Shown here: piece after piece, positions 1 to 6,144 of the stretch
How the letters are laid out: each line of letters opens with the position of its first letter
Position numbering within the stretch: position 1 is the stretch's first letter
Source: Caulobacteraceae bacterium
Lineage (GTDB): Bacteria; Pseudomonadota; Alphaproteobacteria; Caulobacterales; Caulobacteraceae
Direction: 5' to 3'
NCBI GenBank assembly: GCA_025351125.1
Contig: JANXWN010000213.1
Span: forward strand, 1 to 9,070
Length of the DNA: 9,070 nucleotides
The notes under the pieces: model-generated
What the model was told of the DNA's origin: nothing
Databases searched by the model: none
The model's input: the letters and a program-made list of their open reading frames with translations, nothing else
Position numbers and translations under genes: made by a program

Positions 1-108
1 GTCGTGACCCAGTCGGTACCCGCCGGCGAGCGGGTAAGCGGCAACTTCGCAATCCCCCACGCGCGGCTGATCCGCGCGGTAAAGCAGGCCGCGGAGGGAA
101 CGGCATGA
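1..108 (+). CDS. Probable hexapeptide-repeat acyltransferase, C-terminal end only
   Basis: Frame 1 is open from the left edge to a TGA at 106-108 and gives 35 residues, including VPAGERVSGNFAIPHARLIR. A 'VPAGxxVSGNxA' stretch followed by a basic helix is how many left-handed beta-helix (hexapeptide-repeat) sugar acyltransferases end, including LpxD-like enzymes of polysaccharide clusters; that resemblance is the only basis for the name. The stop overlaps the start of the next gene as ATGA (105-108), so the two are probably translationally coupled. The frame has the same codon character as the glycosyltransferase gene. The catalytic His and the repeat coils lie outside the window, so the substrate cannot be judged. 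Confidence 0.5.
   Translation, partial: VVTQSVPAGERVSGNFAIPHARLIRAVKQAAEGTA
93..98 (+). promoter_or_regulatory. Shine-Dalgarno site of the glycosyltransferase gene
   Basis: GGAGGG lies 6 bases before the ATG at 105, inside the end of the upstream gene. It is the clearest ribosome binding site in the window and supports the chosen start and coupling through the ATGA overlap. Confidence 0.7.
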
Positions 109-1205
109 CGCTCTTCGACAGGTTCAAGACGCTCGCCCCAGCCGCAAGCGGCCATAATTCGCTGAGCGTTCTGATCACTAATATCGTCATGAGCGGTCGA
201 AGCGGGACCGAGACGCTGACGCGCGACCTCGCGCTTGGCCTACTCCGCAGGGGCCATCGTCCCATCGTGTACACGCAGGCCGAAGGAGAGATTGCCGGCG
301 AACTGCGGCGCGCTTCGATTCCCGTGGTCACGAGGATTGACAAGATCGGCGTCCCGATCGACGTCATCCACGGTCACCATGCGCCGGTCGCGGCCGTCGC
401 CATGGCCCGATTTCCGCAAACGCCCGCGGTGTACCTGGCTCACGACTTCCTCGTTTGGCACGATGCCCCGCCGCGGTTTCCCTCGATCCGACGCTATATG
501 GCTGTGGATACGACCGTCGCCAGCCGGTTGACGTCGGAGCTGGGGTTCTCCGCGTCCGAGGTCCGCGTCCTGCTCAATTGCGTCGATACCGACCGCTTCA
601 AGATCGGTCCCGCCTTGCCCGAAAAGCCCCGCCGGGCCTTGGCCTACGCCAAGAACCCCGAGCACGTCGAAGCGGTCAGAGAGGCCTGTGCTCTGCGTGG
701 CATCGACGTGGACTTTATAGGCTATGCCGTCGGCAAGATCGTGAATTCGCCCGAAACGGTTCTTCACGGGTATGATTTGGTTTTTGCGTCGGCGCTCAGC
801 GCCATCGAAGCGATGGCCTGCGGTCGGGCGGTGGTGGTCTGCGACGGTCGTGGCCTCGCCGGCCTGGCGACGGCGAGCCAGTTGGAAAAATGGCGACTGC
901 AGAATTTCGGGCTCCGGTCTCTTCAGCGCCCGGTAACCGTGGATGCGCTGCTCGATCAGATTGACGCCTATGACGCGCAAGACGCGGCGGAGGTCTGCGG
1001 CGTTATCCGTAGGGAAGCCAACCAGGAGAACTGGCTGGGCCAACTCGAGGCGATCTATCGCGAGGTGATCCGCGAACACCGCGCCGCGCCTCCCGGCGAT
1101 GCGGCGCTGGCGACAGCCCGCTACCTTGAGGACTGGACCCCGCGCTTCGATCTCACCCGCGCCGCGACGCTGAAACGCGAGGAACTTGCCGCGATGACCG
1201 ACTAG
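105..1205 (+). CDS. GT-B-type glycosyltransferase (family 4-like), 366 aa
   Basis: This is a probable sugar transferase that uses an activated sugar donor, likely in surface polysaccharide or LPS assembly at the cytoplasmic face of the inner membrane. The N-terminal half has the GT4-type loop 'MSGRSGTETLTRDLALGLLR' (29-48), followed by a 'GH' turn and a beta strand. 'NCVDTDRF' (158-165) matches the GT4 linker motif (N-G-V-D-xx-xF). The C-terminal half has 'SAIEAMACGRAVVVCDGRGL' (232-251), the nucleotide-sugar-binding helix with Glu235. Eight residues before that Glu is a Phe, so the usual EX7E pair is incomplete. No signal peptide or membrane segment is seen. The length of 366 aa is normal for the fold. 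The start is fixed by GGAGGG and the ATGA overlap with the gene before it. The exact sugar and linkage cannot be told. Confidence 0.8.
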   Translation: MTLFDRFKTLAPAASGHNSLSVLITNIVMSGRSGTETLTRDLALGLLRRGHRPIVYTQAEGEIAGELRRASIPVVTRIDKIGVPIDVIHGHHAPVAAVAMARFPQTPAVYLAHDFLVWHDAPPRFPSIRRYMAVDTTVASRLTSELGFSASEVRVLLNCVDTDRFKIGPALPEKPRRALAYAKNPEHVEAVREACALRGIDVDFIGYAVGKIVNSPETVLHGYDLVFASALSAIEAMACGRAVVVCDGRGLAGLATASQLEKWRLQNFGLRSLQRPVTVDALLDQIDAYDAQDAAEVCGVIRREANQENWLGQLEAIYREVIREHRAAPPGDAALATARYLEDWTPRFDLTRAATLKREELAAMTD

Positions 1206-1249
1206 ACCTCCCGTTGCTCGTAGAAACGACCCCGCTGCTATCGGCAACG

Positions 1250-1459
1250 ATGCCGACCTTGACGGTGGACGTCACCTTCAACGGCCGCCGAATGACAACC
1301 CGGATCTTCGACACTGACGACCCACGCGTGATGGCACTTCGCCTGCTGGATTGCCCGCTTCCCCATTTAGGGGGATGCCGCCGTTGGCTGCTGCTTAGTT
1401 CCGCGATCCGCGCACACCCCACGACGCGGGCGTCACTCCAAACGATGGCCGCCTTTTAG
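1250..1459 (+). CDS. Possible small hypothetical protein or gene remnant, 69 aa
   Basis: An ATG at 1250 (the same frame can also start at a TTG at 1214) opens 69 codons ending in TAG at 1457-1459. The first half reads like real protein, with strong G/C in third positions (MPTLTVDVTFNGRR, then RIFDTDDPRVMALRLL). The second half is Cys/Arg/Leu/Ser-rich and looks non-coding. That pattern would fit the start of a decayed or frameshifted gene, or chance. No family is recognised and no good ribosome binding site precedes either start. It is parallel to, and 44 bases behind, the glycosyltransferase stop. Confidence 0.25.
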   Translation: MPTLTVDVTFNGRRMTTRIFDTDDPRVMALRLLDCPLPHLGGCRRWLLLSSAIRAHPTTRASLQTMAAF

Positions 1460-1544
1460 GGGTCAGCGTGGGGATCGGCGCTCGCGCCACGCAGTCGGCG
1501 CAGCAACCGACGGATCGCGTCAAAGTCGCTCGTTTTGCTCGCAT

Positions 1545-1560
1545 CGGTCATGGTTGACCG
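1545..1560 (-). terminator. Hairpin 3 of 3 behind the DUF4167 gene
   Basis: The arms CGGTCA and TGACCG (6 bp) enclose a 4-base loop. It is the furthest of three consecutive stem-loops on the 3' side of the DUF4167 gene. No T-run follows, so it is not a classical intrinsic terminator. It may act in transcript 3'-end stability or as part of a bidirectional stop between the convergent genes. Confidence 0.3.
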
Positions 1561-1567
1561 GCCTAGA

Positions 1568-1584
1568 CGCCGATGCAGTCGGCG
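1568..1584 (-). terminator. Hairpin 2 of 3 behind the DUF4167 gene
   Basis: The arms CGCCGA and TCGGCG (6 bp, perfect) enclose a 5-base loop. It lies 5 bases from hairpin 1 and 7 bases from hairpin 3. It is GC-rich and lacks a U-tract on either strand. The function is inferred from position only. Confidence 0.35.
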
Positions 1585-1589
1585 CGCGC

Positions 1590-1603
1590 CCGCCCCTGGG
1601 CGG
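1590..1603 (-). terminator. Hairpin 1 of 3, abutting the DUF4167 stop codon
   Basis: The arms CCGCC and GGCGG (up to 6 bp) enclose a 2-4 base loop directly after the TAG at 1604-1606. The stem is very GC-rich but no T-run follows. It probably marks the mRNA 3' end or protects it. Rho-dependent termination further on is equally possible. Confidence 0.35.
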
Positions 1604-2545
1604 CTATTCCGCGTCGGCGACCGTTCCTTCGACCTCGCCGCCCTCGAAAGTGCGGGGCGCGCGGCGGCGGCGCGGTTTGCGGGCCTCGTCACCGCCTTCG
1701 GCGCGCGGTTCGGCCACGCGCAATTGAAGAAAAGCCGGGGCGTGGCTGACGTCGCCGTCGCCGGCGCGCAGCATCTGACCCGTCTCGACCGGCGCCGCGA
1801 CCGACGCCACCAGCGGCGCGGCCTCCGGCTCAATGACGTTCAAGGGATCGCGCGCCTCGCCGTCGGCGCGCGGGGCCCGGTCGTCGCGGTTGTAGCGCGG
1901 GCGGTCCTCGCGATAGGCGCGCGGCTGGCGTTCGTCTCTTTGGCGATCTGATTGGGCATGATCCGACGGGTTCCGGTCCGACTGTTGGCGGTCCGATTGT
2001 TGCCGGTCGTTCTGCGCGCGATCTGCGTTTTGCCGTTCGCCCTGATAGCGGTCCTGACGGGGTTGGTCGTCGCGGCGGCGCTGGTCGGTCTGACGAAAGT
2101 CGTCGCGACGGCCTTCGTTTTGCGGTAGGCGGTCGCCGCTCTCGGAGCCGTCGCCATTTTCGCCCTCGCCGTCCGACTCCACCGTTTCCGCGCCGCTTTC
2201 ATCCTCGAAATCCATGTCGTACCCGGATACGAACTGATCTCGCCCGATGATTTCCGATAACGGCCGTTGGGGCTGCATCACCCGCATTACGCGGAAATAG
2301 TGCTCGGCATGCTGCAAATAATTTTCAGCCAGCACCCGATCACCGGCGGTTTGGGCGTCTCGCGCCATCTGCTGATATTTTTCGTATACGCCTTGCGCCG
2401 CGCCGCGCACCTTGACGCCCTCTGGTCCGTTGGATTCGAAGGCGCGGTTGGCGTTGTGTTGCGGCTTGCCGCCCCCACCGCCACTGCCGCTTCCGCCATT
2501 GCGGTTGCGACTGCGCTGACGCTTCATACCCTTGAAATCTCTCAT
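1604..2545 (-). CDS. DUF4167 domain-containing protein, 313 aa
   Basis: This is a conserved alphaproteobacterial protein of unknown function. Residues 1-27 are basic and Gly-rich (RQRSRNRN, then a run of Gly). The DUF4167 domain spans about 28-100, with the hallmark segments 'AFESNGPEGVKVRG' (35-48), 'YEKYQQMARDA' (54-64) and 'GDRVLAENYLQHAEHYFRVM' (68-87). After it come an acidic stretch (112-138) and a long disordered Arg/Gln/Asp region (145-225) that includes six pentapeptide repeats (175-204). The C-terminus has 'APAFLQL' (269-275) and a basic patch RKPRRRRAPR (289-298). The basic ends would suit nucleic-acid or RNP binding, but that is inference. ATG 2545 is chosen over the Met at residue 7 because AGGTCGAG precedes it and the MRDFKGMKRQR start resembles relatives. 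It lies 252 bases behind prmC, so it may have its own promoter. Confidence 0.88.
   Translation of the reverse strand: MRDFKGMKRQRSRNRNGGSGSGGGGGKPQHNANRAFESNGPEGVKVRGAAQGVYEKYQQMARDAQTAGDRVLAENYLQHAEHYFRVMRVMQPQRPLSEIIGRDQFVSGYDMDFEDESGAETVESDGEGENGDGSESGDRLPQNEGRRDDFRQTDQRRRDDQPRQDRYQGERQNADRAQNDRQQSDRQQSDRNPSDHAQSDRQRDERQPRAYREDRPRYNRDDRAPRADGEARDPLNVIEPEAAPLVASVAAPVETGQMLRAGDGDVSHAPAFLQLRVAEPRAEGGDEARKPRRRRAPRTFEGGEVEGTVADAE
1934..2023 (-). repeat. Six 15-bp imperfect tandem repeats inside the DUF4167 gene
   Basis: Residues 175-204 read as six five-residue units: DRAQN, DRQQS, DRQQS, DRNPS, DHAQS, DRQRD. The DNA shows matching 15-base periodicity with synonymous drift, so the array is not a fresh expansion. 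It forms a charged, low-complexity, presumably disordered linker. Confidence 0.75.
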
Positions 2546-2797
2546 TTAGCTCGACCTGTGGCGGCGGGCCTCGCTAATTGCAAGACCTTCGACCGCTATG
2601 TTGTTGGGGCTTTAAGAAACGTTCGCCCGCAAAAGTGATTAGAAACGCCTGATTCCGGTTTCGCCGTAAGACTTAAGGCCGCTCGCCTGCGCGAAAGACT
2701 TCGAAAGTCGCTCTCCCAAATCGGGCTGTGCGCGAGTCTAGATCAGACCGTCGCCGAAGGCCCCATATCGCGGCGATTTCATGGAGGTACATGCTCT
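2546..2797 (-). promoter_or_regulatory. 252-base spacer upstream of the DUF4167 gene, presumed promoter region
   Basis: The space between the prmC stop (2798-2800) and the DUF4167 start (2545) is long for this gene block and probably holds a promoter. I could not pick a convincing -35/-10 pair. A Shine-Dalgarno-like AGGTCGAG sits at about 2550-2557. A 6-bp dyad (TCGCCG/CGGCGA around 2749-2774) has a 14-base loop and no T-run, so it is not a terminator. A 39-codon frame at 2673-2792 was not accepted as a gene. Confidence 0.35.
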
Positions 2798-3673
2798 CTA
2801 GCCGTTCACCGGGTTTTGTCCAAGCGGTTTCTTGTGGCCGGTCACCACACGGTCGCGTAGGCCCAAATCGGCTACGACCCGGATGTCCTCCGCCCCGGCG
2901 GCCTCAAACAAGGCTCGCACCGCCGCGCTCTGACCAAGGCCAACTTCGACGGCGAATACGCCACCCGCTTTAAGAACGCGGAGAATTTGCGGGGCGAGAA
3001 CGCGATAGGCATCGAGACCGTCGTTCCCGCCGTCCAGAGCGACGCGTGGCTCGTAGTCGCGCACCTCGGGACTGAGGCCGGCGATGTCGCCGCTGGGAAT
3101 ATAAGGCGGATTGGATACCACCAGATCGAAATCGTCTTGCGCGAGAGCCCACGTCCAATCGCCGCGCAACAGAGCGGTGCGGTCGGCGAGTCCCAGATTT
3201 GCGGCATTTTCGCGCGCGACCGCCAGGGCGTCTTCGGAAACATCGACGCCCAGGCCCCTGGCGCCGGGTCGTTCGCTGAGAATCGCCAGCAAAATCGCCC
3301 CGGAGCCCACACCCAGATCGAGCACGCTGAACCGCTGATTTTCAGCGAACCGCGGCAGGACGGCGTCCAAAATAGTTTCCGTGTCGGGTCTGGGCGTCAG
3401 AACGTCGGGCGTCACCCGCAGCATGATTTTCCAAAAGCCCTTCGACCTCAGAATGTGGCTGATCGGCTCGCGCTTTTCGCGCCGCGAGATATAGCCCTCG
3501 AGCGCGGCGTCTTGCTCGGCGGTTAGGGCACGATGCGGATCGGCGATGATGTCGACGCGCGTCGCGCTGGCCGCCGCTTCGACCAAAAGGCGCGCATCGA
3601 TCACCGGGCTGTCGATCCCCGCCGCCTTGAGCCGCACTTTCGCGGCGGTCCAGGCCGAAACGAGGGTGGTCAT
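2798..3673 (-). CDS. prmC: Peptide chain release factor N5-glutamine methyltransferase, 291 aa
   Basis: PrmC (HemK) methylates the Gln of the GGQ motif in release factors RF1 and RF2 using S-adenosylmethionine, in the cytoplasm. With the start at 3673 the protein has an N-terminal helical domain (about 1-80), then 'TPRPDTE' (93-99), the SAM-binding 'LDLGVGSGAILLAIL' (118-132), the acidic 'VDVSEDAL' (143-150), and the catalytic NPPY at 188-191 within 'VVSNPPYIPSG'. The C-terminal 'YEPRVALDGGNDGLDAYR' (207-224) is also typical of the family. The length is normal. The frame is open to a TTG at 3727, but MTTLVSAW at 3673 fits family starts better. It lies 110 bases behind ispG. The usual partner prfA is not beside it. 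Confidence 0.95.
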   Translation of the reverse strand: MTTLVSAWTAAKVRLKAAGIDSPVIDARLLVEAAASATRVDIIADPHRALTAEQDAALEGYISRREKREPISHILRSKGFWKIMLRVTPDVLTPRPDTETILDAVLPRFAENQRFSVLDLGVGSGAILLAILSERPGARGLGVDVSEDALAVARENAANLGLADRTALLRGDWTWALAQDDFDLVVSNPPYIPSGDIAGLSPEVRDYEPRVALDGGNDGLDAYRVLAPQILRVLKAGGVFAVEVGLGQSAAVRALFEAAGAEDIRVVADLGLRDRVVTGHKKPLGQNPVNG

Positions 3674-3709
3674 AAATAACGGCTCAAAATTGGAGATGTC
3701 GACGGATAC

Positions 3710-3734
3710 GGCCCTTTGGCGGACCAAAAGGGTC
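3710..3734 (-). other. Hairpin in the ispG-prmC spacer
   Basis: Near-complementary arms (GGCCCTTTGG and CCAAAAGGGTC on the plus strand) fold with one bulged base and a 4-base loop. It sits 37 bases before the prmC start codon. No T-run follows in the direction of transcription, so it is not a clear terminator. It could be a leader structure or a partial attenuator for prmC. Confidence 0.4.
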
Positions 3735-3759
3735 GTGTGAACGAGGTTCGTGATCGCCG

Positions 3760-3772
3760 TGCCCGACGGGCA
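3760..3772 (-). other. Short hairpin just behind ispG
   Basis: A 5-bp perfect stem, TGCCC/GGGCA, with a 3-base loop lies 11 bases after the ispG stop. It is too short and lacks a T-run, so it is only a weak candidate for an mRNA end. Confidence 0.25.
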
Positions 3773-3783
3773 GCACGTGAGTG

Positions 3784-4947
3784 CTACTCCGCCGCTTGCA
3801 GCGCCGCGGCCCGCAAGTTTTCGCGTTCCGCCGATTCGATTTCGGCGGCGCGCGCTTCGACCAATTCGACGATATGATCGACCATGTTTTCATGGCCGAG
3901 TTTGTGGTGCGCCTTGCCCGCCATATAAACCATTCCGGTCCCCTTGCCGCTTCCCCCGCCGGTAAAACCCACGTCGGTCATCAGCGCTTCGCCCGGACCG
4001 TTGACCACGCAACCGATGATCGACAGGCTCATCGGCGCGGAAATATGCTTGAGGCGCTCCTCCAGCTTGCCGACGGTCTCGATGACATTAAATCCCTGCC
4101 GGGCACACGATGGACAGGCGATGATATTGACCCCCCGGTGCCGTAGCCCCAGAGACTTCAGAATATCGAACCCCGCCTTGATTTCCTCCACCGGATCAGC
4201 AGCCAGCGACACGCGGATGGTGTCGCCAATGCCGGCCCACAACAGATTGCCCATACCGATTGCCGATTTGATGGTTCCCGAGCGGGTCGGGCCGGCTTCC
4301 GTGACGCCCAAATGCAAGGGGCAATCGATGGCTTCCGACAGCATCTGGTAGGCGGCCACCGTCATGAACACGTCCGACGCCTTCACGCTGATCTTAAATT
4401 CATGAAAGTCGTTGTCTTGCAAAATGCGCGCGTGGCTGAGCGCGCTTTCAACCATCGCTTGGGGGCAAGGCTCGCCGTAGCGCTCGAGCAATTCGCGCTC
4501 CAGCGACCCGGCGTTGACGCCGATGCGCATGGAGCAGCCATAATCGCGCGCCGCTTGGATCACCTCGCGCACACGCGCCGGCGAACCGATATTGCCCGGA
4601 TTGATCCGCAAACAAGCGGCGCCGGCCCGCGCTGCCTCTATGCCGCGTTTGTAATGAAAATGAATGTCGGCGATCAAGGGAAGGTTTGACGCCTTGACGA
4701 TGGTCTTGAACGCCGCCGTGGCGTCTTCATCCGGACACGACACCCGCACGATATCGGCGCCGGCCTCTTCGAGCTGGCGAATCTGCTCGATCGTCGCCGC
4801 CGCATCGCCGGTGATGGTGTTGGTCATCGACTGCACCGTGATCGGCGCGTCGCCGCCCACGGCGACCTTTCCGACGTGGATTTGGCGCGAAACACGCCGG
4901 TCGATCGAGCGCCAGGGGCGAAGTTTGGTGTGATCTTGGACGGTCAT
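3784..4947 (-). CDS. ispG: 4-hydroxy-3-methylbut-2-en-1-yl diphosphate synthase, 387 aa
   Basis: IspG (GcpE) is the penultimate enzyme of the MEP isoprenoid pathway. It reductively converts ME-cPP to HMBPP with a [4Fe-4S] cluster and electrons from flavodoxin or ferredoxin. The TIM-barrel half starts at '[14 protein letters not shown]' (31-44) and includes '[10 protein letters not shown]' (63-72), '[12 protein letters not shown]' (89-100), 'LRINPGNIG' (113-121) and '[12 protein letters not shown]' (213-224). The cluster domain has Cys278 and Cys281 in '[12 protein letters not shown]', Cys313 in '[11 protein letters not shown]', and Glu320 as the fourth ligand. All ligands are present and the length is that of the short bacterial type. 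No good Shine-Dalgarno precedes ATG 4947. The 44-base gap behind the rodZ-like gene suggests cotranscription with it. Confidence 0.97.
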   Translation of the reverse strand: MTVQDHTKLRPWRSIDRRVSRQIHVGKVAVGGDAPITVQSMTNTITGDAAATIEQIRQLEEAGADIVRVSCPDEDATAAFKTIVKASNLPLIADIHFHYKRGIEAARAGAACLRINPGNIGSPARVREVIQAARDYGCSMRIGVNAGSLERELLERYGEPCPQAMVESALSHARILQDNDFHEFKISVKASDVFMTVAAYQMLSEAIDCPLHLGVTEAGPTRSGTIKSAIGMGNLLWAGIGDTIRVSLAADPVEEIKAGFDILKSLGLRHRGVNIIACPSCARQGFNVIETVGKLEERLKHISAPMSLSIIGCVVNGPGEALMTDVGFTGGGSGKGTGMVYMAGKAHHKLGHENMVDHIVELVEARAAEIESAERENLRAAALQAAE

Positions 4948-4991
4948 GGCGCGACTAGTTTAGCCGCAATCTTCAGCGCGCCCAAGGGCTC

Positions 4992-5975
4992 TCAGCGAAT
5001 CGAAGGGGGCAGGGACAATTTAGAGACGAGCGTTTGCGGATTAACCAACACGCCGCGCGCGACGCCTCCGACATACACTTCCACGGCCGAGGGGCTGCCG
5101 ACGTCAACGGTCAAGCCGTCGCCGGCCGGCGCGCGCCAAGCTTCGCCGGGGGCCAGTTCGCGCGCGAAGGTGACCGACTCCGCGGCGCGCACGATCAGCG
5201 ATGTCGCGCGCTTCGCCTGCAGCACGATCGCTGTCGAAGGGGCCGACGACGACTTCGGCGCGCCGTAGATGGCGCCCGCGGGCACGAAGGCGGCGCCAAC
5301 GGCGACGTCGGAGGGGGCCGCGTCGCTGTCGGACGACAGGCTCAGACCCGGCGTATGATAGACCGGAGGGGCGCCGGTTTCGACCGGTTGCGGTAAGGGT
5401 GGGCCCAGGGTCATGGGTCCCGTGCGATCCTTGACCTGTGCGCGGGCGCCTGAAATGGCGGTGATCGGCTTAGACGGCGCCTCGCCAAAATGGCGCAGAA
5501 GGTTCCAACCGACTAACGCGACGACGATCAAGACCGCCGGCGGAATAACCCATCCCCATTGCCGCGGGCCAGCGACGACTCCACCCGGCGCCCGCAAGGT
5601 CGCGTCGGCCTTCGGGGCTTCGCGCCGAAAGCGGGCGACCACGGTGTCGCCATCCAAACCCAACGCCAGCGCGTAAGCGCGTACGTATCCGATCGCAAAC
5701 GGCCGCGCCGGCAGCGCATCGAGCTCGAAGGCCTCCAACGCGCTTAAGTGCGAGGCGCGAACGCGCGTGGCCGAGGCGATGTCGTCGACTTCGAGACTCA
5801 AGCTTTCGCGAGCGGCGCGCAACGCCTGGCCGACGTGGCCGGCGGGATCCAAGACGACTCGCGTCGGACGCAACGGCGCGAGATAATCAACCGCCTCGAC
5901 CTCGTCCGCCGAAGCGCCTTCGATCTCAACGTTAAAATCCAGCTCCAACGCCATTGCGCCCCGTTTCTTCGTCAT
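4992..5975 (-). CDS. RodZ-like membrane protein with HTH and DUF4115 domains, 327 aa
   Basis: RodZ-type proteins are single-pass inner-membrane proteins whose cytoplasmic HTH contacts MreB and helps set cell shape. With the ATG at 5975 there is an acidic N-terminal extension (about 8-30), then a RodZ-type HTH (about 47-107) including 'VGQALRAARESLSLEVDDIA' and 'RPFAIGYVRAYALALGL', a membrane segment 'WGWVIPPAVLIVVALVGW' (140-157) and a Pro/Ser/Ala-rich periplasmic linker. A C-terminal DUF4115-like beta domain follows (about 250-322), with 'GLTVDVGSPSAVEVYVGG'. The Trp usually found early in DUF4115 is replaced by Leu. A Met at 5954 is an alternative start, and a TTG at 6011 is less likely. 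In alphaproteobacteria this gene often stands before ispG, as here. A role in shape is inferred, not shown. Confidence 0.85.
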   Translation of the reverse strand: MTKKRGAMALELDFNVEIEGASADEVEAVDYLAPLRPTRVVLDPAGHVGQALRAARESLSLEVDDIASATRVRASHLSALEAFELDALPARPFAIGYVRAYALALGLDGDTVVARFRREAPKADATLRAPGGVVAGPRQWGWVIPPAVLIVVALVGWNLLRHFGEAPSKPITAISGARAQVKDRTGPMTLGPPLPQPVETGAPPVYHTPGLSLSSDSDAAPSDVAVGAAFVPAGAIYGAPKSSSAPSTAIVLQAKRATSLIVRAAESVTFARELAPGEAWRAPAGDGLTVDVGSPSAVEVYVGGVARGVLVNPQTLVSKLSLPPSIR

Positions 5976-6009
5976 CCCGGCACAGACTAGACACAAGATG
6001 TATTCAAGC

Positions 6010-6039
6010 AATTAAAAGCGAGCCCCATGGCGCTCGCTT
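6010..6039 (-). terminator. Rho-independent terminator behind ptsP
   Basis: Perfect 8-bp arms AAGCGAGC (6016-6023) and GCTCGCTT (6032-6039) enclose an 8-base loop. On the minus strand the stem is followed by TTTAAT, so the transcript ends in a U-rich tail. It lies 105 bases after the ptsP stop and only 35 bases before the rodZ-like start, so it should separate ptsP transcripts from the rodZ-like/ispG unit. Confidence 0.7.
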
Positions 6040-6125
6040 CCCTTGAGGCAATCAATAACAGCGGATAGCCGCAAACTCAACGCCCGCTTGGCGCGATGTC
6101 ACGCTGATCAACAGGTCGGTTCGAA

Positions 6126-6139
6126 CGACGACGTCGTCG
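6126..6139. repeat. 14-bp perfect palindrome next to the ptsP stop
   Basis: CGACGACGTCGTCG is a perfect inverted repeat 5 bases beyond the ptsP TAG. It is built from CGA/TCG triplets, so it may be a simple-sequence accident, but it could also form a stem at the mRNA end or bind a dimeric protein. No T-run follows. Confidence 0.4.
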
Positions 6140-6144
6140 GATTG

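Larger units (their letters stand above)
1206..1603. other. 398-base gap between convergent genes
   Basis: This stretch lies between the plus-strand glycosyltransferase gene and the minus-strand DUF4167 gene, whose 3' ends face each other. It contains one weak plus-strand reading frame (1250-1459), one very short minus-strand frame (1456-1551) and three hairpins near its right end (1545-1603). No tRNA, IS end, CRISPR or long direct repeat was seen. It marks the change from a likely polysaccharide locus on the left to conserved housekeeping genes on the right. Confidence 0.6.

Noticed and set aside
240..1247. Minus-strand open frame (335 codons) opposite the glycosyltransferase
   Set aside because: Antisense to a gene with clear GT motifs and a strong ribosome binding site; no domain recognised.
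1840..2202. Minus-strand Arg/Ala/Thr-rich frame inside the DUF4167 gene
   Set aside because: It is the shifted frame of the repeat-rich tail; low complexity arises from the DRxQS codons read out of phase.
2673..2792. 39-codon minus-strand frame starting 5 bases after the prmC stop
   Set aside because: It has an AGAGAG just before the ATG, but the translation (MYLHEIAAIWGLRRR...) matches nothing known and its length is within chance for this composition.
2987..3526. Plus-strand open frame (179 codons) opposite prmC
   Set aside because: Antisense to the SAM-binding and NPPY region of prmC; composition is that of a shadow frame.
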